64,000 nucleotides of DNA from Bacillus nakamurai (GTDB taxonomy: Bacteria; Bacillota; Bacilli; Bacillales; Bacillaceae), in the NCBI RefSeq assembly GCF_001584325.1, contig NZ_LSAZ01000042.1, forward strand, positions 1 to 64,000, read 5' to 3'. The notes under the pieces are model-generated. The model had not been told where the DNA came from. It made no database searches and saw only the letters and a list, made by a program, of their open reading frames with translations. The stretch's first letter is position 1. Each line of letters opens with the position of its first letter. The translations under genes and the position numbers were made by a program. Positions 7,213-14,796 of this stretch are shown here, piece after piece.

Positions 7213-7241
7213 ATTATATAATCTGATTCCCTATTCGTCAA
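7213..7241 (-). promoter_or_regulatory. strong SigA promoter of tRNA-Val
   Basis: Minus-strand TTGACG (7236-7241), 17-bp spacer, TATAAT (7213-7218), about 50 bp before the tRNA. Confidence 0.8.
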
Positions 7242-7258
7242 CACTTTTTTATAAAAAA

Positions 7259-7297
7259 TAAAAAAGGGCGCTGCGCACAAAGCGCAGCGCTCTTTTC
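7259..7297 (-). terminator. terminator of metI-metC
   Basis: GAGCGCTGCGC-tttgt-GCGCAGCGCCC followed by TTTTTTA on the minus strand, just after the metC stop. Confidence 0.85.
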
Positions 7298-7302
7298 TAT
7301 GA

Positions 7303-8475
7303 TTACCGTACACCGGCGGGGGCAATTTGTTTCAGCGCCTGTTCGAAGTCGCGCTCTAAGTCTTCGGCGTTTTCGACTCCGACGCTCAGGCGCAGCAGGC
7401 CGTCTGTGATGCCGCGTTTTTCTCTTTCTGCTTTCGGCATCGCAGCATGCGACATTGTCGCCGGGTATGACAGAATGGATTCAACGGCGCCCAGGCTGAC
7501 GGCGAACACCGGGAGCGATACGTTCTCGACCAGCTTTTTGACAGCTTCCTTGCTTTCCAGCTCAAATGACAGAACGGCGCCTGATCCGCTTGATTGGCGT
7601 TTGTGTGTGTCAGCCCCCGGATGGCTGGCCAGCCCTGGGTAGTAGACGTTTTTGACAGCGGGATGCTGGTGAAAATAGTCTGCCAGCCGCTCAGCCGTCC
7701 GGCTCGCTTTTTCCAATCTGACTTGCAGTGTTTTTAAGCCCCTGAGCACAAGCCAGCAGTCCTGTACACCGAGCACCGCGCCAAACGAGTTTTGCAGCTT
7801 ATAGAGTTTTTTGCCGAGCTCTTCATCCTTTACGGCGGCGAGGCCTGACAAGACGTCGCTGTGGCCGCTTAAAAATTTCGTTGCGCTGTGAAGCACGATG
7901 TCTATCCCAAGATCAAGCGGACGCTGTAAAGCCGGCGTCATGAACGTGTTGTCGAGGTACGTCAGACAGCCGTGATCTTTGGCCAGCTTGACGACTGCCT
8001 CGATATCCGTGATTCCGAGCGTCGGATTTGACGGGGTTTCCATATAGATGGCTTTTGTATTCGACCTGATGCCGCGGGCAACCGCTTCTGTGTCCGTCAT
8101 GTCGACAAAGGTGTGCTCGATCCCGAAACGGGACAATACTTCAGTCACCATGCGGAAGGTTCCGCCGTACACATCCTCTGTGACGAGAACGTGGTCTCCT
8201 TGGGACAAAAGCAAAAATGCCGTAGAAATCGCCGCCATTCCCGAACTGAAGGCAAAACCTCTCGTCCCTCCTTCAAGATTCGCAATGGTCTTTTCAAGCG
8301 CTGTTCTGGTCGGTGTGCCGGAGCGGCTGTAATCATACGCCCCGAACTCTTCAAATGAAGACTGATGAAATGTAGAGGCGTGCTGTATCGGCACGCTGAC
8401 GGCTCCCGTGGCCCCGTCTGTTTTAAATGGATTGTGCACGAGCTGGGTTTCCAGCGTCCAATTTTGATTACTCAT
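7303..8475 (-). CDS. metC: cystathionine beta-lyase MetC
   Basis: 390 residues, the length of B. subtilis MetC (YjcJ). It belongs to the Cys/Met-metabolism PLP-dependent family. The PLP lysine is Lys200 in HSATKFLSGHSD, with the phosphate-binding FSSGMAAIS at about 76-84. It cleaves cystathionine to homocysteine, pyruvate and ammonia in methionine synthesis. The start at 8475 lies inside the end of metI (8-nt overlap), so it is coupled to it and is controlled by the same SAM riboswitch. MetI and MetC are paralogues; the order within the operon assigns which is which. Confidence 0.92.
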   Translation of the reverse strand: MSNQNWTLETQLVHNPFKTDGATGAVSVPIQHASTFHQSSFEEFGAYDYSRSGTPTRTALEKTIANLEGGTRGFAFSSGMAAISTAFLLLSQGDHVLVTEDVYGGTFRMVTEVLSRFGIEHTFVDMTDTEAVARGIRSNTKAIYMETPSNPTLGITDIEAVVKLAKDHGCLTYLDNTFMTPALQRPLDLGIDIVLHSATKFLSGHSDVLSGLAAVKDEELGKKLYKLQNSFGAVLGVQDCWLVLRGLKTLQVRLEKASRTAERLADYFHQHPAVKNVYYPGLASHPGADTHKRQSSGSGAVLSFELESKEAVKKLVENVSLPVFAVSLGAVESILSYPATMSHAAMPKAEREKRGITDGLLRLSVGVENAEDLERDFEQALKQIAPAGVR

Positions 8476-9589
8476 ATGACACAGCCCCCTCTTTCACTTG
8501 GCGTAACGCCTGCTTCAAGTCCTGCTTTAAATCCTCAGCGTGTTCAATCCCGACTGAAAAACGCAGCAGGCGGTTGCAGACGCCGTTTGCGATGCGGATG
8601 TCTTCCGGAATGTCCATATGGGTCTGGGTCGCGGGGTATGTAATAAAGCTTTCCACCCCTCCGAGGCTTTCTGCGAAGCAGATCGTCTCAAGCGCTTTTA
8701 AAAACGGATTGACCCACCCCTCTTTCTGCAGACGGAATGAAAGCATGCCGCCCTTTCCGGGATATAAGACGTCGGTGATTTCTTCTTGCCGCTCTAAAAA
8801 TGCCGCAAGTTCACGGGCGTTTTCCTCATGCTGGCGCATTCTGAGGCCGAGCGTTTTCATTCCTCTCATTAAAAGCCACGAATCAAACGGCGGGAGGACG
8901 GCGCCTATGGCATTTTGATGATGAAACATCACCTCGCCAAGCTCCTCATCCTTTACGACAACAAGACCTGCAAGCAAGTCGTTGTGTCCGCCCAAATATT
9001 TTGTGGCGCTGTGAATGACGATGTCGGCGCCAAGTTCGATCGGACGCTGAAGCACAGGGGTATAAAACGTATTATCAACAATCAGCAGCAAGCCTGCTTC
9101 TTTCGTTATCCGGGCGATTTTTTCGATGTCTGCCTCTTGCATAAGCGGGTTTGTCGGCGTTTCAACAAAAACCGCTTTCGTGTTGTCCGTCAGTTTTGAG
9201 CGTAAACAGTCTTCATCGCTGAAATCATCATAAATGAAGCTTAAACCGTATTTTCTCCACTCATTTTCAAACAAGCGGTATGTGCCCCCGTATAAATCTG
9301 AAGAAACAATCAATTCATCCCCGCTTTTGAATAAAGCCATGATGGTTTGAATAGCTGCCATACCCGAGCTGAAGGCAAAACCTCTCGCTCCGTTTTCTAA
9401 ATTGGCAATAGCGTCTTCGACAAGCTGGCGTGTCGGGTTTTTCGTGCGCACATAATCAAAGCCGGTCGATTCTCCAATTCCTCTATGGCGGAAAGCGGTA
9501 GATAAATAAATCGGCGGACTGACAGTTCCCGTTGCTTCTTCACTTCTATTTCCAATTTGGGCTAATTTCGTTTCAACGTGCTGCGTCAT
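8468..9589 (-). CDS. metI: cystathionine gamma-synthase / O-acetylhomoserine thiolyase MetI
   Basis: 373 residues from the ATG at 9589 behind AAGGATGG, as in B. subtilis MetI (YjcI). It is a PLP enzyme of the Cys/Met family with FAFSSGMAAIQ at about 71-81 and the PLP lysine Lys197 in HSATKYLGGHND. It joins an activated homoserine ester with cysteine (or sulfide) to make cystathionine (or homocysteine). The reading frame stays open for 54 codons upstream, but that stretch is the riboswitch and its terminator, not protein. Confidence 0.92.
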   Translation of the reverse strand: MTQHVETKLAQIGNRSEEATGTVSPPIYLSTAFRHRGIGESTGFDYVRTKNPTRQLVEDAIANLENGARGFAFSSGMAAIQTIMALFKSGDELIVSSDLYGGTYRLFENEWRKYGLSFIYDDFSDEDCLRSKLTDNTKAVFVETPTNPLMQEADIEKIARITKEAGLLLIVDNTFYTPVLQRPIELGADIVIHSATKYLGGHNDLLAGLVVVKDEELGEVMFHHQNAIGAVLPPFDSWLLMRGMKTLGLRMRQHEENARELAAFLERQEEITDVLYPGKGGMLSFRLQKEGWVNPFLKALETICFAESLGGVESFITYPATQTHMDIPEDIRIANGVCNRLLRFSVGIEHAEDLKQDLKQALRQVKEGAVSYE

Positions 9590-9614
9590 AAGTAAGCACC
9601 ATCCTTTTTCAAAA

Positions 9615-9651
9615 TAAAAAAGCCCCTTCTTCATAAGAAGAAGGAGCTTTT
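9615..9651 (-). terminator. SAM-riboswitch expression-platform terminator
   Basis: Minus-strand AGCTCCTTCTTCTTATGAAG-AAGGGGCT hairpin followed by TTTTTTA, between the aptamer and the metI start. This is the SAM-bound termination state. Confidence 0.85.
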
Positions 9652-9659
9652 CTCTTCCT

Positions 9660-9781
9660 CTTATCTTCCAAGCATGTGAATCGCTTGCTGGATTTAGCAC
9701 CTTGGCACTTTGCCTTCTGACGGCAAAGCAAACCGGTTGCTGAGGCTTCAAAGGGCCAGTCCCTCCACCTCTCGTGATAAG
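9660..9781 (-). promoter_or_regulatory. SAM-I (S-box) riboswitch of metI-metC
   Basis: The minus strand carries the S-box signature: CTTATC at the 5' side (9776-9781) pairing with GATAAG (9660-9665) as P1, then GAGAGGTGGAGGGACTGGCC, CCTTTGAAGCCTCAGCAACC and the GTGCCAAGGTGC segment. SAM binding favours the terminator at 9615-9651 and shuts off methionine biosynthesis. Confidence 0.95.
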
Positions 9782-9810
9782 AATATCGTTTTGTATTTTC
9801 TGATTGTTCT

Positions 9811-9839
9811 ATATTAACGCACTGTTAAATGAATTTCAA
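9811..9839 (-). promoter_or_regulatory. promoter of the metI-metC operon
   Basis: Minus-strand TTGAAA (9834-9839), 17-bp spacer, TAATAT (9811-9816). The start would be about 25 bp before the aptamer. Confidence 0.65.
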
Positions 9840-9960
9840 CAACTTTTCGCTCTTTCTAAACTCTCACAAGAAGTGCACTTGAAGAAAGAAATTTCTAATA
9901 ATTCATGGTACAATAGGAAAAAACACAACCAAGACTAGAGACGGCCTGGAGGAATGCAAT

Positions 9961-10683
9961 GTGGCACCGAAAACCGGAGTAATCCATGAGAAAAAACTTT
10001 TTTCACATGAGCTAGAAGAGGAAATGACCGTTTTGGTCTACCTGCCGCACACTTACTCTCCTTTGCACAAATACCATACGGTCATCGCTCAAGACGGCCA
10101 TGATTACTTCAGATTAGGGAGAATCGGCCGGCAGGCGGAGGAGCTCATGTCCAAAGGGGAAATTGACCGCTGCATCATTATCGGCGTTCCCTATAAAAAT
10201 GTTCAGGAGCGAAGAAACACATACCATCCTGAAGGCTCAAAATTTGCCTCCTATAAACGGTTTATCGCAAATGAACTTGTCCCTTTTATTGACAAAGAAT
10301 ACCCCACTTATCAAGTCGGCTTCGGCCGCACAATGATCGGGGATTCTCTCGGGGCAACCGTGTCGCTTTTGACGGCGATTGATTATCCGAACATGTTTGG
10401 AAACGTCATCATGCAGTCACCGTATGTCGACAAGCATGTGTTAGATGCCGTCAGAGAGTCGAAGGATGTAAAGCAGATCTCCGTTTACCACCAAATCGGA
10501 GAAAAAGAAACAGACGTCCATACAACGGACGGCAAGATTGTTGATTTCACTGCGCCGAATGAAGAGCTCAAACAGCTGCTGGAAACGAAACAGTCTGAAT
10601 ACCATTATGAAACCTTTGACGGGGATCATAAATGGACCTACTGGCAGCCGCTTATCACACCGGCGCTGAAAAAAATGCTGTAA
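9961..10683 (+). CDS. yjcH: YjcH, putative alpha/beta-hydrolase esterase
   Basis: 240 residues with the esterase D/enterochelin-esterase-like fold. The nucleophile elbow is GDSLGA with Ser129, and a likely catalytic His lies in [10 protein letters not shown] near the C-terminus. GTG at 9961 follows CTGGAGGAAT. An ATG two bases earlier is in another frame and stops after seven codons. It is the first gene of yjcH-yjcG-yjcF on the plus strand. The physiological substrate is not known. Confidence 0.85.
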   Translation: MAPKTGVIHEKKLFSHELEEEMTVLVYLPHTYSPLHKYHTVIAQDGHDYFRLGRIGRQAEELMSKGEIDRCIIIGVPYKNVQERRNTYHPEGSKFASYKRFIANELVPFIDKEYPTYQVGFGRTMIGDSLGATVSLLTAIDYPNMFGNVIMQSPYVDKHVLDAVRESKDVKQISVYHQIGEKETDVHTTDGKIVDFTAPNEELKQLLETKQSEYHYETFDGDHKWTYWQPLITPALKKML

Positions 10684-10717
10684 TCCACTTTTACATTCAT
10701 TCAAGGAGGGAACTTTC

Positions 10718-11233
10718 ATGAAATACGGTATCGTTTTATTTCCATCAAAAAAATTGCAGGATCTCGCAAATTCGTACCGGAAACGCTATGACCCGAGCTA
10801 TGCGCTGATTCCGCCGCATCTGACGCTGAGAGACCCGTTTGAATCCACTGAACAGGAAATTGAACAAGTCGTATCACAGCTGAGACAGATTGCAAAGGAA
10901 TCCCATCCGCTCGTTTTAAAAATCACAAAATACAGCTCGTTTTCTCCCGTCAATCATGTTATCTACATGAAAGCGGAGCCAACGGATGAATTAAAAGCGC
11001 TGAGTGAGAAATGCTATTCAGGCGTATTAACCGGCGAGCCGGAATACAGCTTTGTCCCGCATGTGACAGTCGGCCAGAAGCTTTCGTCAGACGAGCATTC
11101 TGACGTATTGGGCCAGTTGAAAATGCTGGAGCTTTCCCACGAGGAAATCATTGACCGTTTCCATCTGCTCTATCAATTGGATAACGGCTCATGGACAGTA
11201 TACGAAACATTTTTATTAGGCGGAGGAGAATAA
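10718..11233 (+). CDS. yjcG: YjcG, 2H phosphoesterase-superfamily protein
   Basis: 171 residues with the two HxT motifs that define 2H phosphoesterases: His34-Leu-Thr36 (PPHLTLRD) and His115-Val-Thr117 (VPHVTVGQ). Relatives act on cyclic phosphodiesters of RNA or nucleotides; the target here is unknown. The ATG at 10718 follows AAGGAGGGAA, 34 bp after yjcH. It is followed by yjcF after 4 bp, so the three are cotranscribed. Confidence 0.88.
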   Translation: MKYGIVLFPSKKLQDLANSYRKRYDPSYALIPPHLTLRDPFESTEQEIEQVVSQLRQIAKESHPLVLKITKYSSFSPVNHVIYMKAEPTDELKALSEKCYSGVLTGEPEYSFVPHVTVGQKLSSDEHSDVLGQLKMLELSHEEIIDRFHLLYQLDNGSWTVYETFLLGGGE

Positions 11234-11237
11234 CTGT

Positions 11238-11669
11238 TTGGAAGCCATCATCGCAAATACTGAAAAACAAATAAACGACGCTTTTTTCGTCAGAAAAGAG
11301 GTCTTTGTTAAAGAACAGCAAGTACCGGAAGAAGAAGAAATTGATCATTTAGAGGACACATCAGAGCATATCGTCATTTACGACGGCAGCCAGCCCGTCG
11401 GAGCCGGCAGATGGCGCTTTAAAGACGGCTATGCGAAGTTAGAGCGCATTTGCGTTATGAAAAGCCACCGCTCTCTCGGTGTCGGCGCCATTATTATGCA
11501 GGCGCTTGAAAAAGCCGCAGCCGCGCGCGGCGCTTCTGCCTTTATTTTAAATGCGCAGACTCAGGCGGTGCCGTTTTATGAAAAACAAGGATACCATGTC
11601 ACGTCCAAAGAAGAATTTCTCGACGCAGGCATTCCTCATTTGGAAATGGTAAAGGATAACAAACAATAA
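11238..11669 (+). CDS. yjcF: YjcF, GNAT-family N-acetyltransferase
   Basis: 143 residues from a TTG start ten bases after GGAGGAG. The GNAT acetyl-CoA-binding region is clear at about 70-90 (LERICVMKSHRSLGVGAIIMQ, the R/Q-x-x-G-x-G/A loop), and VPFYEKQGY is the C-terminal motif. It is most like ElaA/YjcF-type acetyltransferases. The substrate is unknown. Last gene of the yjcHGF operon, with a strong terminator directly behind. Confidence 0.85.
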   Translation: MEAIIANTEKQINDAFFVRKEVFVKEQQVPEEEEIDHLEDTSEHIVIYDGSQPVGAGRWRFKDGYAKLERICVMKSHRSLGVGAIIMQALEKAAAARGASAFILNAQTQAVPFYEKQGYHVTSKEEFLDAGIPHLEMVKDNKQ

Positions 11670-11711
11670 AAAACACTCCTGTCTCGACTGATGAGGCAGG
11701 AGTGTTTTTGT
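11669..11711 (+). terminator. terminator of yjcH-yjcG-yjcF
   Basis: ACACTCCTG-(tctcgactgatgagg)-CAGGAGTGT followed by TTTTTGTA. Confidence 0.85.
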
Positions 11712-11737
11712 ATATATGGAAAAAACTTAATCTTAAC

Positions 11738-11811
11738 TTGAAATTTGTGTAAAAAAAGAGTATGTTTAGTATGTCAAGTCATACAAATCATACCATATAC
11801 ACCATTCATAC
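11738..11811 (+). promoter_or_regulatory. promoter and clustered GTATG/CATAC sites of the AbrB-ABC operon
   Basis: TTGAAA (11738-11743), 17 bp, TATGTT (11761-11766). Overlapping and following the -10 are GTATG at 11760-11764 and 11769-11773, and CATAC at 11780-11784, 11789-11793 and 11807-11811. The second GTATG and first CATAC make an inverted repeat. The pattern suits autoregulation by the AbrB-like protein encoded immediately downstream (inference). Confidence 0.5.
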
Positions 11812-11826
11812 TGAGGAGGAAATAAA

Positions 11827-12060
11827 ATGGCAGCACCAAAAGGAAAGCATATCTTCGGAACTGTTAAAGTTGGAACGAAAGGGCAAATTGTAATCCCTAA
11901 AGAAGCGAGAGAAGTGTTTCACATTCAGCCAGGAGACTCGCTGCTCATGTTAGGTGATGACCAGCAGGGTATTGCACTTGTAAAACAAGAACTCTTTTTC
12001 GAATTTGCTAATGATATTTTAAATGCCAAAAATATAGATGAAGACGGCGAGGAAGAGTAA
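11827..12060 (+). CDS. AbrB/SpoVT-family transition-state-type regulator
   Basis: 77 residues. The N-terminal swapped-hairpin AbrB DNA-binding domain covers about residues 10-55 (VKVGTKGQIVIPKEAREVFHIQPGDSLLML), followed by a short acidic tail. The ATG follows GAGGAGGAAATAAA. The stop abuts the ABC ATPase start with no gap, so regulator and transporter form one operon. It is not at this place in B. subtilis 168. It probably controls the exporter and itself through the repeated sites upstream. Confidence 0.85.
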   Translation: MAAPKGKHIFGTVKVGTKGQIVIPKEAREVFHIQPGDSLLMLGDDQQGIALVKQELFFEFANDILNAKNIDEDGEEE

Positions 12061-12798
12061 ATGCCCGCCATTCAACTGAAGAAATTAACGAAACACTATA
12101 AAGGTGTAATGGCTGTCGATCATCTTGAATTTTCAGTTAAGAATGGAGAATTTTTTGCTTTATTAGGTGAAAATGGCGCTGGGAAAACGACTTTAATCAG
12201 TATGCTCTGCGGGCTCCTATCACCTGATGGCGGAGATGCATTCGTGCTCGGGCATAGTATTTTGACTGATCTGGACAAAGTGAAACCTAACATGAATATG
12301 TCGCCGCAGGAAACTGCTATCGCGCCAAATTTAACAGTACGTGAAAATTTGGAGTTTATTGCAGGTATTTATGGGATGTCACAAAAAGAAGCGAAGATAA
12401 GGACATCCGACATGCTGGAATTGTTCCATTTAAAGGAGAAGGAAAAAGCAAAGGCGAAAACATTATCCGGCGGAATGCAGCGCAGGTTAAGCATTGCGAT
12501 GGGAATGATTACGAACCCGCAAATCTATTTCTTAGATGAGCCGACATTAGGGCTGGATGTTCGTTCTCGCCGTGAATTATGGAAGAATCTTGAGAAGCTG
12601 AAGGGGAACATGACAATTATTTTAACAACACACTATTTGGAAGAAGCCGAAGCACTTGCAGACCGTATCTGCATTTTAGAAAAAGGTTCATTAAAAGCGC
12701 TTGGCACGGCGGAGGAGCTGAAGCAGCAAACACATACAACCACATTTGAAGAGGCCTTTTTAGCCATTTGTGATGAGGAGGCTGGAATTTATGCTTAA
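12061..12798 (+). CDS. ABC-2 type exporter ATP-binding protein
   Basis: 245 residues. Walker A GENGAGKTT starts at 36 (Lys42), the Q-loop is near 83, the ABC signature LSGGMQRR is at 135-142, Walker B IYFLDE is at 155-160, and the switch His is in TTHYLEEAEALADR. This is the DrrA/YhaQ-like class that drives export of drugs or peptides. It follows the AbrB gene directly, and GAGGAAGAG inside that gene's end serves as ribosome binding site. It overlaps the permease start by 8 nt. Confidence 0.88.
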   Translation: MPAIQLKKLTKHYKGVMAVDHLEFSVKNGEFFALLGENGAGKTTLISMLCGLLSPDGGDAFVLGHSILTDLDKVKPNMNMSPQETAIAPNLTVRENLEFIAGIYGMSQKEAKIRTSDMLELFHLKEKEKAKAKTLSGGMQRRLSIAMGMITNPQIYFLDEPTLGLDVRSRRELWKNLEKLKGNMTIILTTHYLEEAEALADRICILEKGSLKALGTAEELKQQTHTTTFEEAFLAICDEEAGIYA

Positions 12799-13513
12799 TT
12801 TTGCGATACGCAACCGAAAAGAAATATTTCGTGATCCCCTGTCCATTATTCTTGGAATCGCATTACCCGTTATTTTATTACTTGTTTTTACAACCATTGA
12901 GAAAAATGCGCCGCTTGATACCTTTAAAGTCAACAATTTAACACCCGGACTGATTGTCTTTAGTTTTGCTTTTCTCACGATGTTCTCTGCGTTGTTAATC
13001 GCAAAGGATAAACAAACTGCCCTTCTTACCCGTTTGTTTGCTTCCCCGTTAAAAATAACCGATTATGTTGCGGGTTATACCCTGCCGATGATACCATTGG
13101 CGATTTTACAAATCACCATTTGTTATGTAGCAGCAATGGCTGCAGGTTTATCTGTTGAATGGCTGAATCTTTTGGCCAGTATCGCTGTATTATTGCCCAT
13201 AGCTCTCATGTCCATATTCTTGGGATTATGCTTAGGGGCAATCTTTACAGATAAACAGATTTCAGGTATCGGGACTATTTATATTACGTTAGTACAATTT
13301 TTAGGCGGAGCATGGATGGATTTAAATCTTCTCGGTGAGACATTTAACAAAATCGCTAATGCTTTACCCTTTGTTCACGCAATTGAATTAGCACAGGAGG
13401 TTATCATTGGCGATTATTCTGCATTCAACGAACATTTTTGGCAGACAGTCGGATATGCAGTCTTATCGTTACTTATTGCGATCTTAGCTTTTCATAAAAT
13501 CTATAAAAAATAA
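12791..13513 (+). CDS. ABC-2 type exporter permease
   Basis: 240 residues with six predicted membrane segments (for example PLSIILGIALPVILLLVF near the N-terminus and AVLSLLIAILAF at the end), characteristic of ABC-2 permeases. The ATG at 12791 is chosen because GAGGAGG lies eight bases upstream; an in-frame ATG at 12770 lies before that site. It forms the transporter with the ATPase gene it overlaps. Substrate unknown. Drug or bacteriocin self-protection is plausible from the family only. Confidence 0.85.
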   Translation: MLNFAIRNRKEIFRDPLSIILGIALPVILLLVFTTIEKNAPLDTFKVNNLTPGLIVFSFAFLTMFSALLIAKDKQTALLTRLFASPLKITDYVAGYTLPMIPLAILQITICYVAAMAAGLSVEWLNLLASIAVLLPIALMSIFLGLCLGAIFTDKQISGIGTIYITLVQFLGGAWMDLNLLGETFNKIANALPFVHAIELAQEVIIGDYSAFNEHFWQTVGYAVLSLLIAILAFHKIYKK

Positions 13514-13514
13514 A

Positions 13515-13557
13515 AAATAAGCCGACCCTTACCGTAATGAAGTGTCGGCTTTTCCTC
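13515..13557. terminator. bidirectional terminator between exporter and metallo-beta-lactamase genes
   Basis: AAGCCGACCCTT-accgtaatg-AAGTGTCGGCTTTT hairpin, with A-rich and T-rich flanks that can serve both convergent transcripts. Confidence 0.75.
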
Positions 13558-13558
13558 A

Positions 13559-14311
13559 TCATTTTTGATTTTCCAGCAAACTCAGCGTATGAGTTAATAA
13601 ATGGTCATCACCCGGGTTTCCATGGCCCGGGACCACAATGTTTATATCATTATATCTCTTGATCACGTTTTCTACGGCATGCGGCCAGTGATCCGGATAG
13701 AAGTCCGGAGTCGGAACGATTTCCTGCGTCTCTAGAGCCTTTATTAAACATCCTCCAAATAAGAGTTTGTCTTCAGGCAGCCAGACGATGATATTATCTT
13801 TCGTATGCCCTTTTCCAGGATAATACGTTTCTACATCTATATCGCCAAACCGCATCTTTGCTGCCTTCTTTAAATCTCCGAGCGGACGGTCAAATCCCCT
13901 TTGTTCCGCTAAGTCGGCCGTCAGCTTCGTGCTGTGTACCTTGACCCCATTTTTGTATAGAGTGTTCAGCCCCCCTATACGATCGTCATGGGCGTGCGTC
14001 ACAATCGCATCGGTGACCTGTTTGTCCGGGAATTGCTGTTTTAATTGCTGAAGCAAATGATCTGTAAGGCTGTCATTCCAAGGTGTGTCAATCAGGACTA
14101 GCCCTTTCGATGTTTCAAGGACTACACCGTTTGCCGGAACAGGACTTCCATCTACTATCCCGGTGCTAGTATGCATCCATACATGCGGCGCCAGCCGTGT
14201 GAGGGTTACATCTTTTACGGGGTTTTCTGCTGCTTGTGCCGGTCTCGCTCCGACTGTAAAAAAGCTTAATACGAGTAATCCAACCAATAAACACCTGAAC
14301 CTTTTCAACAT
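13559..14311 (-). CDS. secreted metallo-beta-lactamase, subclass B1-like (BcII family)
   Basis: 250 residues from the ATG at 14311 behind AAAGGA. A Sec signal peptide ends near ARPAQA|AE. All zinc ligands of a B1 enzyme are present: His106-x-His108-x-Asp110 (THAHDDRIGG), His169 (GKGHTKDN), Cys188 (FGGCLIKA) and His230 (PGHGNPG). The lysine after the Cys ligand is the substrate-carboxylate-binding residue of B1 enzymes. It would hydrolyse beta-lactams outside the membrane. It is convergent with the exporter operon, in a block I do not expect in B. subtilis 168. Confidence 0.85.
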   Translation of the reverse strand: MLKRFRCLLVGLLVLSFFTVGARPAQAAENPVKDVTLTRLAPHVWMHTSTGIVDGSPVPANGVVLETSKGLVLIDTPWNDSLTDHLLQQLKQQFPDKQVTDAIVTHAHDDRIGGLNTLYKNGVKVHSTKLTADLAEQRGFDRPLGDLKKAAKMRFGDIDVETYYPGKGHTKDNIIVWLPEDKLLFGGCLIKALETQEIVPTPDFYPDHWPHAVENVIKRYNDINIVVPGHGNPGDDHLLTHTLSLLENQK

Positions 14312-14395
14312 GATCAATCCTTTCTTAATTGAACCTTTCTTCCTCTATTTTAAGTCTTACGATTTGAAAGAAAAAGAGTCATTTTTCATATCAAA

Positions 14396-14425
14396 ATAAA
14401 CCCCGGCTCTATAACCGGGGTTTAA
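14396..14425 (-). terminator. terminator of the 84-aa protein gene
   Basis: Minus-strand AAACCCCGGTT-atag-AGCCGGGGTTT followed by ATTTTGAT. Confidence 0.75.
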
Positions 14426-14676
14426 GCGTATTGATTAATATATCGTCCTTTTCCCGCTCTTCCCATCACGTGGCGAAGAGAGCGCTTACGTTTTTCCTCA
14501 TTTACTTTCTTTTCAGCGGCTGCCGCGTTTTCCTGGCGGCGTTCCACCTCTCTGTAGTCCCTGTCATTGGCGAGAGCGGCCGCTTTTGTAATGCCGGCAT
14601 AATCAGGTTTATATCCTGCTGTCCGGTTTGCGTACTGAGCATATTGCTGGTTTTGGATCGGTCCTGCATAAATCAT
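14422..14676 (-). CDS. small charged protein of unknown function (YjcE position)
   Basis: 84 residues from the ATG at 14676, preceded by GGGGAGGGGT. Longer in-frame readings lack a ribosome binding site. The sequence is Tyr/Ala/Asn-rich at the start (MIYAGPIQNQQYAQYANR) and then Lys/Arg/Glu-rich and helical, ending GRYINQYA. It is divergent from yjcD, where B. subtilis has yjcE; whether it is a YjcE homologue I cannot confirm. No membrane segment or known domain. Confidence 0.65.
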   Translation of the reverse strand: MIYAGPIQNQQYAQYANRTAGYKPDYAGITKAAALANDRDYREVERRQENAAAAEKKVNEEKRKRSLRHVMGRAGKGRYINQYA

Positions 14677-14796
14677 ATGTACCCCTCCCCTTTGTTCTTC
14701 ATTTCCCTTAATCTTACTTTTTGAAACGCGGTTCTTTTGATATGATATTCTTTGTCTATCAAATGGATGAACACCTTTTAATGGGAGGACCCCTTT

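Noticed and set aside
8427-8918. Plus-strand open frame opposite metI
   Set aside because: A shadow of the metI coding sequence, with no ribosome binding site or recognisable product.
9590-9751. Upstream in-frame extension of metI by 54 codons
   Set aside because: This stretch is the terminator and SAM-I aptamer; the ATG at 9589 has the ribosome binding site and gives the expected 373 residues.
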